From Actinomycetospora corticicola (GTDB lineage: Bacteria > Actinomycetota > Actinomycetes > Mycobacteriales > Pseudonocardiaceae): a stretch of 64,000 nt of DNA. The translations under genes and the position numbers were made by a program. The stretch spans positions 6,014,001-6,078,000 of the forward strand of contig NZ_JACCBN010000001.1 in NCBI RefSeq assembly GCF_013409505.1, written 5' to 3'. Within the stretch, counting starts at the first letter, position 1, and each line of letters starts with the position of its first letter. This document shows, piece after piece, positions 1 through 7,896 of the stretch. Below the pieces are notes generated by a model. The model saw only the letters and a program-made list of their open reading frames with translations, was not told the DNA's origin and did not search any database.

Positions 1-540
1 GCGGCCACCGTCGTCAACTACATCGGGCTGGCCGGGCTGATCGCGAGCTTCTTCTCGATCATCTACGCCTACTCGCGGCAGACGTTCGCGCTCTCCCGCG
101 CCGGCTACCTGCCCCGGGTGCTGTCGGTGACCAACTCCCGCAAGGCGCCGGCGCTCGCGCTGATCGTGCCGGGCGTGATCGGCTTCCTGCTCACCTTCAC
201 GGGCGAGGGGGCGACCCTGCTGAACATGGCGGTGTTCGGGGCGGCCCTGAGCTACGTGCTGATGATGGTCAGCCACATCGTGCTGCGCCGCCGCGAGCCC
301 GACATGCCGCGCCCGTACCGCACCCCGGGCGGCACGGCCACGACCGGTTTCGCGCTGGTCGTCGCGTGCATCGCGGTCGTCGCGACCTTCCTCGTCGACA
401 CCGTCGCCGCGCTCTGCGCGCTCGGCGCCTTCGCCCTGTTCATGGCGTGGTTCGGGTTCTACTCCCGCCACCACCTGGTCGCGTCCGCCCCGGACGAGGA
501 GTTCGCCGCACTCGCGGCCGCCGAGGAGGCGCTGAAGTGA
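1..540 (+). CDS. ethanolamine permease (APC superfamily), C-terminal part, 5' end outside window
   Basis: The reading frame is open from the first base and ends at 538-540, giving the last 179 residues of an amino-acid/polyamine/organocation permease. Hydrophobic segments are visible (about residues 5-20, 55-75, 78-95, 120-155), and the stretch FALSRAGYLPRVLS is typical of ethanolamine permeases. The stop codon overlaps the GTG start of eutB (GTGA), so permease and lyase are translationally coupled. It would import ethanolamine across the cytoplasmic membrane for the lyase encoded next. Ethanolamine as substrate is inferred mainly from this linkage and the motif. The start codon and N-terminal half are not in the window. 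Confidence 0.85.
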   Translation, partial: AATVVNYIGLAGLIASFFSIIYAYSRQTFALSRAGYLPRVLSVTNSRKAPALALIVPGVIGFLLTFTGEGATLLNMAVFGAALSYVLMMVSHIVLRRREPDMPRPYRTPGGTATTGFALVVACIAVVATFLVDTVAALCALGAFALFMAWFGFYSRHHLVASAPDEEFAALAAAEEALK

Positions 541-1916
541 CCCGACGGATCACGCTGTCCGGGCACACCTACGAGTTCGCCGACCTGAAGGCACTGCTCG
601 CCGCGGCCACCCCGGAGCGCTCCGGGGACGCGCTCGCCGGGGTCGCGGCCGCCTCGGAGCAGGAGCGGGTCGCGGCCCAGTGGCTGCTCGCCGACCTGCC
701 GCTGACCACGTTCCTCGACGAGCAGGTCGTGCCCTACGAGGACGACGAGGTCACGCGGCTCATCGTCGACTCCCACGACGCGGCGGCCTTCGCGCCGGTG
801 GCGGCGATGACCGTCGGCGAGTTCCGCGAGCACCTCCTGCGCCCGGAGACCGACACGGTCGCCCTGCGCGACGGGCTCACCCCCGAGATGGTCGCCGCCA
901 CGAGCAAGCTGTGCCGGGTCCAGGACCTCGTCTCGGTCGCGCGGCGCACGCCCGTCGTCACGGCGTTCCGCTCGACCATCGGGCGGCCGGGCACGCTCGC
1001 CACGCGCCTGCAGCCCAACGACCCCACCGACGACCCGCTCGGCGTCAGCGCCGCGATCGTCGACGGCCTGCTGCACGGCTGCGGGGACGCCGTCATCGGC
1101 ATCAACCCCGCCACCGACTCCCCACGGCGCACCATCGACCTGCTGGGACTCATCGACGACGTCCGGCAGCGCTACGACATCCCGACCCAGAGCTGCGTGC
1201 TCGCCCACGTCACGACCACGCTGCAGATCCTCGAGCGCGGGGCGCCGGTCGACCTGGTGTTCCAGTCGATCGCGGGCACCGAGGCCGCCAACGACGGGTT
1301 CGGCGTGACGCTGGACCTCCTCCGCCAGGCCCACGAGGGCGCCCTCGCGCTCGGGCGCGGCACCGTCGGGACGCAGTGCATGTACTTCGAGACGGGGCAG
1401 GGGTCCGCGCTGTCGGCCGACGCGCACCACGGCGTCGACCAGCAGACCCTCGAGGCGCGGGCCTACGCGGTGGCGCACGCCTTCGACCCGTTGCTGGTCA
1501 ACACCGTCGTCGGGTTCATCGGCCCCGAGTACCTCTTCGACGGCAAGCAGATCATCCGGGCCGGGCTCGAGGACCACTTCTGCGGCAAGCTGCTGGGCCT
1601 GCCGATGGGTGTCGACGTCTGCTACACCAACCACGCCGAGGCCGACGCGGACGACACCGACGTCCTGCTCACCCTGCTCGGCGCCGCCGGCTGCCCGTTC
1701 GTCATCTGCGTGCCGGGCGGCGACGACGTGATGCTGCACTACCAGTCGTTGTCCTTCCACGACGCGCTCTACGCGCGCCAGACCCTCGGCCTGCGGCCGG
1801 CGCCCGAGTTCGCCGACTGGCTCGCGCGGATGGACATGATCACCGACGACGGGCGCGTCCGGGACCTGCCCGCGGACGCGTCGAGCCTGCGCGCGCTGAC
1901 GGCGGGTGTGCGGTGA
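537..1916 (+). CDS. eutB: ethanolamine ammonia-lyase large subunit
   Basis: 459 residues, close to the usual EutB length of about 455-465. EutB is the catalytic TIM-barrel subunit of the adenosylcobalamin-dependent lyase that converts ethanolamine to acetaldehyde and ammonia. Conserved blocks are visible: FRSTIGRPGTLATRLQPNDP near residue 145, VIGINPATDS near 190, FQSIAGTEAANDGFGV near 245 and YFETGQGSALSADAHHG near 285. The GTG at 537 is chosen because it overlaps the permease stop as GTGA and puts TRRITLSGHTYEF at the N-terminus; an upstream ATG in the same frame would lie inside the permease. No microcompartment shell genes are nearby, so this is the simple cytosolic, shell-less arrangement. 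Confidence 0.95.
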   Translation: MTRRITLSGHTYEFADLKALLAAATPERSGDALAGVAAASEQERVAAQWLLADLPLTTFLDEQVVPYEDDEVTRLIVDSHDAAAFAPVAAMTVGEFREHLLRPETDTVALRDGLTPEMVAATSKLCRVQDLVSVARRTPVVTAFRSTIGRPGTLATRLQPNDPTDDPLGVSAAIVDGLLHGCGDAVIGINPATDSPRRTIDLLGLIDDVRQRYDIPTQSCVLAHVTTTLQILERGAPVDLVFQSIAGTEAANDGFGVTLDLLRQAHEGALALGRGTVGTQCMYFETGQGSALSADAHHGVDQQTLEARAYAVAHAFDPLLVNTVVGFIGPEYLFDGKQIIRAGLEDHFCGKLLGLPMGVDVCYTNHAEADADDTDVLLTLLGAAGCPFVICVPGGDDVMLHYQSLSFHDALYARQTLGLRPAPEFADWLARMDMITDDGRVRDLPADASSLRALTAGVR

Positions 1917-2653
1917 GCATTGACCCGCTCGACGCCCTCCGGCACGCGACCCGCGCCCGCGTGGCGCTCGGGCGGGCGGGCGACGCCATGCCGACCGGAC
2001 ACCTGTTGACGCTGCGCCAGGCCCACGCCGCCGCCCGGGACGCCGTGCACGACCCGTTGGACGCCCCGGCGCTCGCCGCCGAGATCGAGGGGGAGCTCGG
2101 CGTCGGGGTGTGCTGCGTGCGCAGTGCCGCGCCGGACCGTTCGCGCTACCTGCAGCGTCCCGACCAGGGCCGCCGTCTGGCGGAGGACACCGACCTGCCC
2201 CACGGCGAGCACGACCTGGTGGTCGTCGTCGGCGACGGGCTCTCCCCGCTGGCGATCCACCGCCACGCGGTGCCGATGCTGCGGGAGGTCCTCGCCCGCC
2301 TCGACGGCTGGCGGGTGGCGCCCGTCGTGGTCGCGACGCAGGCCCGGGTCGCCCTGGGCGACGAGATCGCGACGGCGGTCGGCGCGCGCAGCGTGCTGGT
2401 GCTCATCGGGGAACGGCCCGGCATGAGCTCCACCGACAGCCTCGGCGCCTACTTCACCTACGACGCCCGCCGCGGTCGTCGCGACTCCGAGCGCAACTGT
2501 CTGTCGAACATCCGCCCGCCGCACGGCGTCGACTACCCGCCCGCCGCGGACACGCTGGCGATGCTCATGGCCGAGGCGCGCCGGCTGAAGCTCTCGGGGA
2601 CGGGGCTGAAGGCCGACCCGGCCCTCGGCGCGGGGGAGGACGGGACGTCCTGA
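1913..2653 (+). CDS. eutC: ethanolamine ammonia-lyase small subunit
   Basis: 246 residues. EutC pairs with EutB and helps form the adenosylcobalamin site of the lyase. Recognisable EutC segments include ARVALGRAGDAMPT near residue 18, GERPGMSSTDSLGAYFTY near 168 and ERNCLSNIRPPHG near 193. The GTG at 1913 overlaps the eutB stop (GTGA), which matches the coupling seen between permease and eutB and supports a permease-eutB-eutC operon giving balanced subunits. A hairpin just downstream (2659-2683) probably ends the operon. No aldehyde dehydrogenase for the acetaldehyde product is adjacent within the window. Confidence 0.95.
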   Translation: MSIDPLDALRHATRARVALGRAGDAMPTGHLLTLRQAHAAARDAVHDPLDAPALAAEIEGELGVGVCCVRSAAPDRSRYLQRPDQGRRLAEDTDLPHGEHDLVVVVGDGLSPLAIHRHAVPMLREVLARLDGWRVAPVVVATQARVALGDEIATAVGARSVLVLIGERPGMSSTDSLGAYFTYDARRGRRDSERNCLSNIRPPHGVDYPPAADTLAMLMAEARRLKLSGTGLKADPALGAGEDGTS

Positions 2654-2658
2654 CGGCG

Positions 2659-2683
2659 GGTCCGGCCCGGTGCGTGCCGGACC
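2659..2683. terminator. hairpin between convergent eutC and SGNH hydrolase genes
   Basis: Perfect 8-bp inverted repeat GGTCCGGC / GCCGGACC with a 9-nt loop, lying between two convergent genes. There is no clear U-tract, as is common for actinobacterial terminators. It could serve both strands. Confidence 0.5.
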
Positions 2684-2693
2684 GGTCGTGGGG

Positions 2694-3407
2694 TCAGAGC
2701 CCGGCGGTGCGCAGCGCCGCGTCGATGCGCTCGGCCATCAGCCGGTGGCCGGCGTCGGTCGGGTGGATCCGGTCGGCGCCGATCAGGCCGGTGGGCCGGG
2801 CGAACCACCCGTCCGCGACCGGGTCGACCCACTGCGCGCCGGCGGCGAGCGCGGCGGTGCGTACGGCGTCGCGGACGGTGAGGACCGGCGCGGGCGCGTT
2901 CCCGTCCGACCACACCGGCCCGATCACCACGAGTCGGGCCTGCGGCGCCCGCGAGCGGATCTCCCGGTAGAGGGCGGTGGCCTCGCTCCCCACCCGGGCG
3001 GGTGCCGTCCCGGCGTCGTTGCGGGAGCCCTCCACGATCACCAGCCGCGGCGCGGCGGCGAGAGCGGTCCCGAGCTGGGCCGAGGCGTAGGGCCGCGTGC
3101 CGGGGATGGTGGCGACGTATCCGGTCCCGCCGACGGCGGTCGGGGTGATGGTCCAGTTCCGGGGACCACCGACGATCGAGGCCCAGTTCGCCGCGCCCGT
3201 GCCGCCCTGGGCGGTGCCGGTCGTGAAGCTGTCCCCGATGATCGCCACCGGCGTCGTGGGTCGGGCGGTCCCGGCGAGGACCGCCGTCGTCGTCCGGGCC
3301 TCGTCGGAACGCCGTTGGTCGGCCGAGCCCTTGACGCCGATGGCGACGAACAGGGCCGACAGGGTCGCGAGGACCACGACGGACAGGACGAGACGACGAC
3401 GGACCAT
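2694..3407 (-). CDS. secreted SGNH/GDSL-family hydrolase
   Basis: 237 residues from the ATG at 3407. An N-terminal arginine-rich patch and hydrophobic stretch (RRRLVLSVVVLATLSALFVA) look like a signal peptide or membrane anchor. The catalytic GDSF block follows near residue 58, a G-x-N-type region (EGSRNDAG) near 125, and the Asp-His pair in DRIHPTDAGH near 215; together these are the SGNH esterase/lipase blocks. The enzyme probably hydrolyses an ester or acetyl group outside the membrane. The substrate cannot be read from sequence. An ATG 30 nt upstream is possible but would add polar residues before the signal sequence. Confidence 0.8.
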   Translation of the reverse strand: MVRRRLVLSVVVLATLSALFVAIGVKGSADQRRSDEARTTTAVLAGTARPTTPVAIIGDSFTTGTAQGGTGAANWASIVGGPRNWTITPTAVGGTGYVATIPGTRPYASAQLGTALAAAPRLVIVEGSRNDAGTAPARVGSEATALYREIRSRAPQARLVVIGPVWSDGNAPAPVLTVRDAVRTAALAAGAQWVDPVADGWFARPTGLIGADRIHPTDAGHRLMAERIDAALRTAGL

Positions 3408-3466
3408 GGCTCCCCCGGACAACGTGCGCGTTAGCACGAATGACGTCGCCCGTTAGGCCATATGCG

Positions 3467-3733
3467 TTACGCGTAGCGCTCGCGGGCCCGCTCCCGGGCC
3501 TTCTGCGCCTCGATCTCCCGGTCCTTCGGCGGCGCGGTGGTGACCAGCTCGTCGAGCAGGGTGCGGGTGCTCGCGGTGATGTCGGCGACGGCCCGGGCGA
3601 AGGCCGCCTCGTTGGCCCGCGAGGGGCGGGCCGCACCGCTGATCTTGCGGACGAACTGGAGGGCGGCCTCGTGCACCTCGTCCTCGGTCGCCGGGGGCTC
3701 GAAGTTGTGCAGGACCCGGATGTTGCGGCACAT
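3467..3733 (-). CDS. DUF2277 family small protein
   Basis: 88 residues starting MCRNIRVLHNFEPPAT. The combination of MCRNI, FEPPAT, a central ALQFVRKISG and RANEAAFARAV is characteristic of the DUF2277 family, whose function is unknown. The protein is charged, has no signal or membrane segment and should be cytosolic. The ATG at 3733 is the only sensible start because the family begins with exactly this MCRNI motif. It stands between the SGNH hydrolase and a divergent secreted protein gene, and nothing in the context suggests a role. Confidence 0.85.
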   Translation of the reverse strand: MCRNIRVLHNFEPPATEDEVHEAALQFVRKISGAARPSRANEAAFARAVADITASTRTLLDELVTTAPPKDREIEAQKARERARERYA

Positions 3734-3890
3734 GCCCGCGATGGTGCCCCATCCGCGTGCCCGGTCGGCAGGGGTGCGACCCGGTGTGACGCCGGTTCGC
3801 CCGCACCCGTCACCCGGTGGATGCAGCGTCGTTGCTCCGGTGATCGGTAGTCGACGCGGCGCTGGTGCCGCAGCAGTGGGAGGTCCGGCC

Positions 3891-5036
3891 ATGTCCGTCC
3901 CGGCACGCGGCGTCGCCCGCCAGCTCGTCATCACCGGCTCCGTCGCCGCGGGGCTCCTCGGTGGTGCCGCGGCGGCCCTCGCCGCGCCCGCCCCGGCGGC
4001 GGCCGGCCAGACCATCCCGGCCTCCTGTGGGCAGAGCGTCACCGCCAGCCCCGGCGACCAGGTCCGTATCAGCTCGCGGACCGGCAAGCCGTACACCGTG
4101 AACGTCACCGAGTCGTCGCCCTCGACGCAGGTCTGGTCGGCGGGCCCGCTCTGCCAGGTCCGGGTCAATGCCGTGCAGCGTCCGGTCACCGCGGCGCCGG
4201 TGGCCGCGGCCCCCGTCGCGCCGGTCGCCCCCGTCGCTCCGGTGGCGCCGGTCGCCCCCGCCGGCGGGGCGCTCGCGCCGACCGCCCCGGTCGCGCCCGT
4301 CGCCCCGGCGCCGGCCGCGATCGCGCCGCGGGCGACCGCCCCGGCCGCGTCGTCGCTGGGCAGCCCGTCCTTCGGGACCGCCCCGCTCGGCGCGACCGCG
4401 CCCGGCCTCCCGCTGGGGGCGATGGCCCCGGCGCCGTCCGCGGCGTTGCCGCCGGTGGCCCAGGACCCGACCAGCGAGGTCAGCCGCACCGCCGAGGGCC
4501 GCCCCGACACCGGTGAGGGCCCGTCCGACGTGCCCCTGGTGCTCGGTGCCCTCGCCGTCGGCGGGGTCGCCGCCGGTGCGATCCGGTACCGGATGCTGCA
4601 CCGCCGGATGGCCGGCGACCAGCCCGCCGGTCCGGCGCCCGAGCCGGTCGTCGGCGAGTCCGGTCGGCACGCCGCCCCCGCGGCCGACATGGCCGACGGG
4701 TCCGACGACGCCACGCAGCTCGCGCCGGTCGGGGCACCCGCGCCGTTCGCGTCGGCGGTCGAGGAGGAGCCCACGCAGATGGCGCCCTTCCGGCTCGCGC
4801 CGTTCGCGCCCCGGCCGGTGGAGCCCGCCTTCGGGGCCGGGCCGTTCCACGCCGACCCGACCGACCACGCCCCGCTCGACGGGGAGCTGGACCCGGCGCT
4901 GGCGGACACCACCTACGTGGAGCGGGTCGTCGACACCTGGGCCGCGCGTCCGTACCTCGACGCGGACCTCGGTGCCGACCACGACACCGACGCCGACACG
5001 ACGATCGTCGAGCGGGTGCCCGCGGGTCGTTCCTGA
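3891..5036 (+). CDS. Ala/Pro-rich secreted or membrane-anchored protein with PVAP repeats
   Basis: 381 residues. GGGAGGT lies 6 nt before the ATG at 3891. Residues 1-37 form a signal peptide (RQLVITGSVAAGLLGGAAAALAAP). A short segment with two cysteines (SCGQ and LCQV, about 45 and 90) follows, then a low-complexity stretch of about 35 residues built from PVAP/PVA repeats. A single hydrophobic segment (VPLVLGALAVGGVAAGAI, near 205-225) is followed by a basic stop-transfer RYRMLHRR and an acidic C-terminal tail of about 150 residues containing two short TTxVERV repeats. The layout suggests a wall-spanning or cell-surface anchored protein with a cytoplasmic tail. The family is not recognised. 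Confidence 0.75.
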   Translation: MSVPARGVARQLVITGSVAAGLLGGAAAALAAPAPAAAGQTIPASCGQSVTASPGDQVRISSRTGKPYTVNVTESSPSTQVWSAGPLCQVRVNAVQRPVTAAPVAAAPVAPVAPVAPVAPVAPAGGALAPTAPVAPVAPAPAAIAPRATAPAASSLGSPSFGTAPLGATAPGLPLGAMAPAPSAALPPVAQDPTSEVSRTAEGRPDTGEGPSDVPLVLGALAVGGVAAGAIRYRMLHRRMAGDQPAGPAPEPVVGESGRHAAPAADMADGSDDATQLAPVGAPAPFASAVEEEPTQMAPFRLAPFAPRPVEPAFGAGPFHADPTDHAPLDGELDPALADTTYVERVVDTWAARPYLDADLGADHDTDADTTIVERVPAGRS

Positions 5037-5063
5037 CCCGCTCGCCGTGGAGCGGGCACCGGT

Positions 5064-5693
5064 TCAGCCCCCGGTGCCCTTCCGCTCCGTCTCGGTCACG
5101 ATCCACTCGGCCACCGTGGCGAGCTTCATGTTCGTGTGCTGCGAGGACTCGACCAGCATCGCGAACGCGCGGGCCTGCCCGGTGCCGAAGCGCTCCATGA
5201 GGACGCCCTTCGCCTGCCCGATGACGTCGCGGCTCTCCAGGGCGACGTGCAGCCCCTGGATGCGCTGGGCGCCGTGCAGGACGAGGGCGGCCTGGGCGGC
5301 GAACAACCGCCCGACGTCGGCGGTGCCCTGGTCGAACACGTGGGACCGCGAGGAGTAGAGGTTGAGCGCGCCGGCACTGCCGCGCTCGGCGAAGAGCTGG
5401 AACGACATCAGGGACCCGATGCCGCGCTCGGCCGCCGCCGAAGCATAGCGGGGCCACCGGTCCTGCGCGGCCCCCATGTCGTCGACGACGATCCGCTGCT
5501 CCTCCCAGATCGAGTCGAGGCAGGGGCCCTCGCCGAGGCTGTTCTGCAGCTGGTCGAGGTCGTTGACGACCGGGCTGCTCGGGGCGTGCGACTCGACCGT
5601 GCCGCCGCGCGTCACCAGCGAGATCCCGGCCTCGTCGATGTGCGGGACGCTCGTCGGTGGACGCCACACGAAGCCGCTACCCGCCGGCCGCAC
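5064..5693 (-). CDS. GAF-ANTAR domain RNA-binding antiterminator-type regulator, N-terminus uncertain
   Basis: About 209 residues from the GTG at 5693; a GTG at 5669 is an alternative. A GAF-type sensory domain (LDQLQNSLGEGPCLDSIW, then DRWPRYASAAAERGIGS) is followed by a C-terminal ANTAR domain (ALESRDVIGQAKGVLMERFGTGQARAFAMLV...). ANTAR proteins bind paired hairpins in nascent RNA and prevent termination. The N-terminal part of the GAF domain is shorter than in relatives such as the protein at 27537, so the start may be wrong or the domain truncated. The gene is divergent from the hydrolase at 5757, with under 70 nt between them. The ligand is unknown. Confidence 0.8.
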   Translation of the reverse strand: MRPAGSGFVWRPPTSVPHIDEAGISLVTRGGTVESHAPSSPVVNDLDQLQNSLGEGPCLDSIWEEQRIVVDDMGAAQDRWPRYASAAAERGIGSLMSFQLFAERGSAGALNLYSSRSHVFDQGTADVGRLFAAQAALVLHGAQRIQGLHVALESRDVIGQAKGVLMERFGTGQARAFAMLVESSQHTNMKLATVAEWIVTETERKGTGG

Positions 5694-5756
5694 GGCAGTA
5701 CACCTTCGGCGGGGTGCGACCCGTGTGCCGGGTCCCGGCGTCGGGTAACTGGGAAG

Positions 5757-6551
5757 ATGACCTTGAACCACGTCCGGCGCGGCACCGGCGCGCCCCTGGT
5801 CCTCGTCCACGGCCTCGGCGGCTCCTGGCGGTCGTGGGGCAGCGTGCTCGACGACCTCGCCGCCCACCGCGAGGTCGTCGCCCCCGACCTGCCGGGCTTC
5901 GGCGACAGCGCGCCGCTGGCCGGCGAGGTCAGCATCGCCACGCTCACCGACGCGCTCGAGGGGTTCCTCGACGAGCACGACCTGCGGGGCGCCGACCTGG
6001 TCGGCAGCTCGATGGGCGCCCGCATGGTGCTGGAACTCGCTCGTCGCGGGGTCGGGGGAGACGTCGTCGCGCTCGACCCGGGCGGGTTCTGGACGCCGGG
6101 CGAGCAGCGCGTGTTCTCCGCGTCGCTGCGGGCGTCGATCGCGCTGGTGCGCCGGATCGACCCGGTGCTGCCGACCCTGCTGGGCAACCCCGTCACCCGG
6201 ACCGCGCTCCTCGCCCAGTTCTCCGCGCGTCCCTGGGCGCTGCACCCCGCGGTGCCGCTCGAGGAGCTGCGCCGCATGATCACCTCGCCGTCGTTCGACG
6301 ACGCCCTGGACGCGCTGACCCACGGCCCGACCCAGGAAGGGACCCCGCGCGGGACCGCCCCGGGCCGGATCACGCTCGGCTGGGGGCGCTACGACGGGGT
6401 GACGCTGCCCCGCCAGGCGGCGCGCGCCCAGGCCGCCTTCCCCGACGCCGAGCTCCACTGGTTCGACCGGTGCGGACACTTCCCGCAGTGGGACGCCCCG
6501 CAGGAGGCCGTGCAGCTCGTGCTCGCGCGCACCGGGGCCCGCACGGGCTGA
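5757..6551 (+). CDS. alpha/beta hydrolase
   Basis: 264 residues. The alpha/beta hydrolase fold is shown by the oxyanion-loop motif LVHGLGGSWRSW near residue 15, the nucleophile elbow GSSMGA near 85 (Ser as nucleophile), and the terminal histidine in DRCGHFPQWD near 245. An aspartate after strand 6 (GRYDGVTLP) can complete the triad. The ATG at 5757 is preceded by GGGAAG. It is a single-gene unit divergent from the GAF-ANTAR gene and convergent with the amidase. The substrate is unknown; esters, lactones or C-C bonds are all possible in this family. Confidence 0.8.
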   Translation: MTLNHVRRGTGAPLVLVHGLGGSWRSWGSVLDDLAAHREVVAPDLPGFGDSAPLAGEVSIATLTDALEGFLDEHDLRGADLVGSSMGARMVLELARRGVGGDVVALDPGGFWTPGEQRVFSASLRASIALVRRIDPVLPTLLGNPVTRTALLAQFSARPWALHPAVPLEELRRMITSPSFDDALDALTHGPTQEGTPRGTAPGRITLGWGRYDGVTLPRQAARAQAAFPDAELHWFDRCGHFPQWDAPQEAVQLVLARTGARTG

Positions 6552-6555
6552 GCCC

Positions 6556-7887
6556 CTACGCGAGCAGCCGTTCCACCTCTCCGGCCAGCGCGAGCAGCAG
6601 CGCGTCGTCGCCCGGGCCCGCCTCGAGGGAAAGGCCGATCGGCAGCCCGTCGGTGGTGGTGCCGGCGGGCAGGCTGATCGCCGGCATGCCCGCCGTGGAC
6701 CCGGGGCCGGTGTTGCGGATGGTCGTGAGGAAGGTCGGGACCGGCCGCCCGTTGTGCTCGGTGGTGTCGTCGTCGCCGAGCGGGATCGCGGGCAGCGGGA
6801 CCGTGGGGTAGACCAGCGCGTCGACGTCCGCGAGCGCACCCGCGTAGGCGGCGCGCAGCCGGTCCCGCGCTCCGAGGGCCTCGCGGTAGACCTCGTCGGT
6901 CACGCTGCCCGAGGCGGCGAACTCGCACCCGGCGCGCACGTCGGGGGACGCGATCTGCGCGAGCACGTCGGCGAAGGTCAGGTCCCGCTCGGGCCAGGGG
7001 AGCGTGGCGAGGTAGGCGGGCAGGTCCCGGACGATCTCGTGGAAGACGATGGGGAACCCGCACTCGGCGTCGAGGGCGTGGGCGTCCGGCACGGCGGTCT
7101 CCACGAGCTCCACGCCCGCGTCGGCCAGGCGGTCCAGCGCGCGGGCGACCACGGACGCGACCTCGGGGTGCAGGTCGTCGAAGAATCCGGGCCGCGGGAC
7201 GCCGAGCCGCAGCGCCCGCGCCGGCAGCGTTCCGGTCGCGATGCCCGTGACGATGGTGTCGACGAGTGCGGCGTCGGCGACGGAGCTCGTGAGGACGCCG
7301 GCGGTGTCGCGGGTGTGCGAGATGGGGACCGCGTTCCCGTCGCCCCACCGCCCGACCGTCGGGCGCCAGCCCACGATGCCGCAGTGGGCGGCCGGCACCC
7401 GGAGCGAACCGCCCGTGTCGGTGCCCAGCGCGATCGGCACGATCCCGGTGGCCACCGCCACGGCCGAGCCGCCGGAGGAGCCACCTGGTGAGCGGCTCGG
7501 GTCCTGCGGGTGGCGGGCGGGCCCGAACGCGGTGTTGTTCGAGGTGATCCCGAGCGCGAGCTCGTGCAGGTTGGTCTTGCCGATCACCGCGGCACCCGCC
7601 GCCCGCAGGGCCGCGACGGCGGGGTGGTCGCGCTCGGGCCGCGACCTCCGCAGGGCCGGGGTACCGCCCGTCGTCGGGAGGTCGTGGGTGTCGAGGTTGT
7701 CCTTGACCGCCACCGGGATCCCCGCGAGCGGTCCGTCGGTCCCGGTCCGGATGTCCTCGGCGACGGCGAGGAACACGCCGAGGTCGTCGCTGCGGCGCGC
7801 GGCGTCGAGGGACTCCTCGATCACGGCTGCGGCGGAGGAGGCCGCGACGCGGGCACGGACCTGGCTGATCGACGTCGGTGCGGACAT
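6556..7887 (-). CDS. amidase signature family amidase
   Basis: 443 residues. The Ser-cisSer-Lys triad is visible: Lys62 in GIPVAVKDN, Ser137 in GGSSGGSA and Ser161 in GTDTGGSLR. The family hydrolyses carboxylic amides to acid plus ammonia; the spacing resembles indoleacetamide or mandelamide hydrolases rather than GatA, and no gatC or gatB is nearby. It is the last gene of a three-gene minus-strand operon (DUF3556, FAD oxidoreductase, amidase), starting 9 nt after the oxidoreductase stop. The substrate is unknown. Confidence 0.85.
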   Translation of the reverse strand: MSAPTSISQVRARVAASSAAAVIEESLDAARRSDDLGVFLAVAEDIRTGTDGPLAGIPVAVKDNLDTHDLPTTGGTPALRRSRPERDHPAVAALRAAGAAVIGKTNLHELALGITSNNTAFGPARHPQDPSRSPGGSSGGSAVAVATGIVPIALGTDTGGSLRVPAAHCGIVGWRPTVGRWGDGNAVPISHTRDTAGVLTSSVADAALVDTIVTGIATGTLPARALRLGVPRPGFFDDLHPEVASVVARALDRLADAGVELVETAVPDAHALDAECGFPIVFHEIVRDLPAYLATLPWPERDLTFADVLAQIASPDVRAGCEFAASGSVTDEVYREALGARDRLRAAYAGALADVDALVYPTVPLPAIPLGDDDTTEHNGRPVPTFLTTIRNTGPGSTAGMPAISLPAGTTTDGLPIGLSLEAGPGDDALLLALAGEVERLLA

Positions 7888-7896
7888 GCGGATGTC

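Noticed and set aside
459..2524. Long minus-strand ORFs opposite eutB and eutC
   Set aside because: Composition is Arg/Gly/Val-rich with no family features; they are shadows of the real plus-strand genes. The same applies to most long antisense frames in the window.
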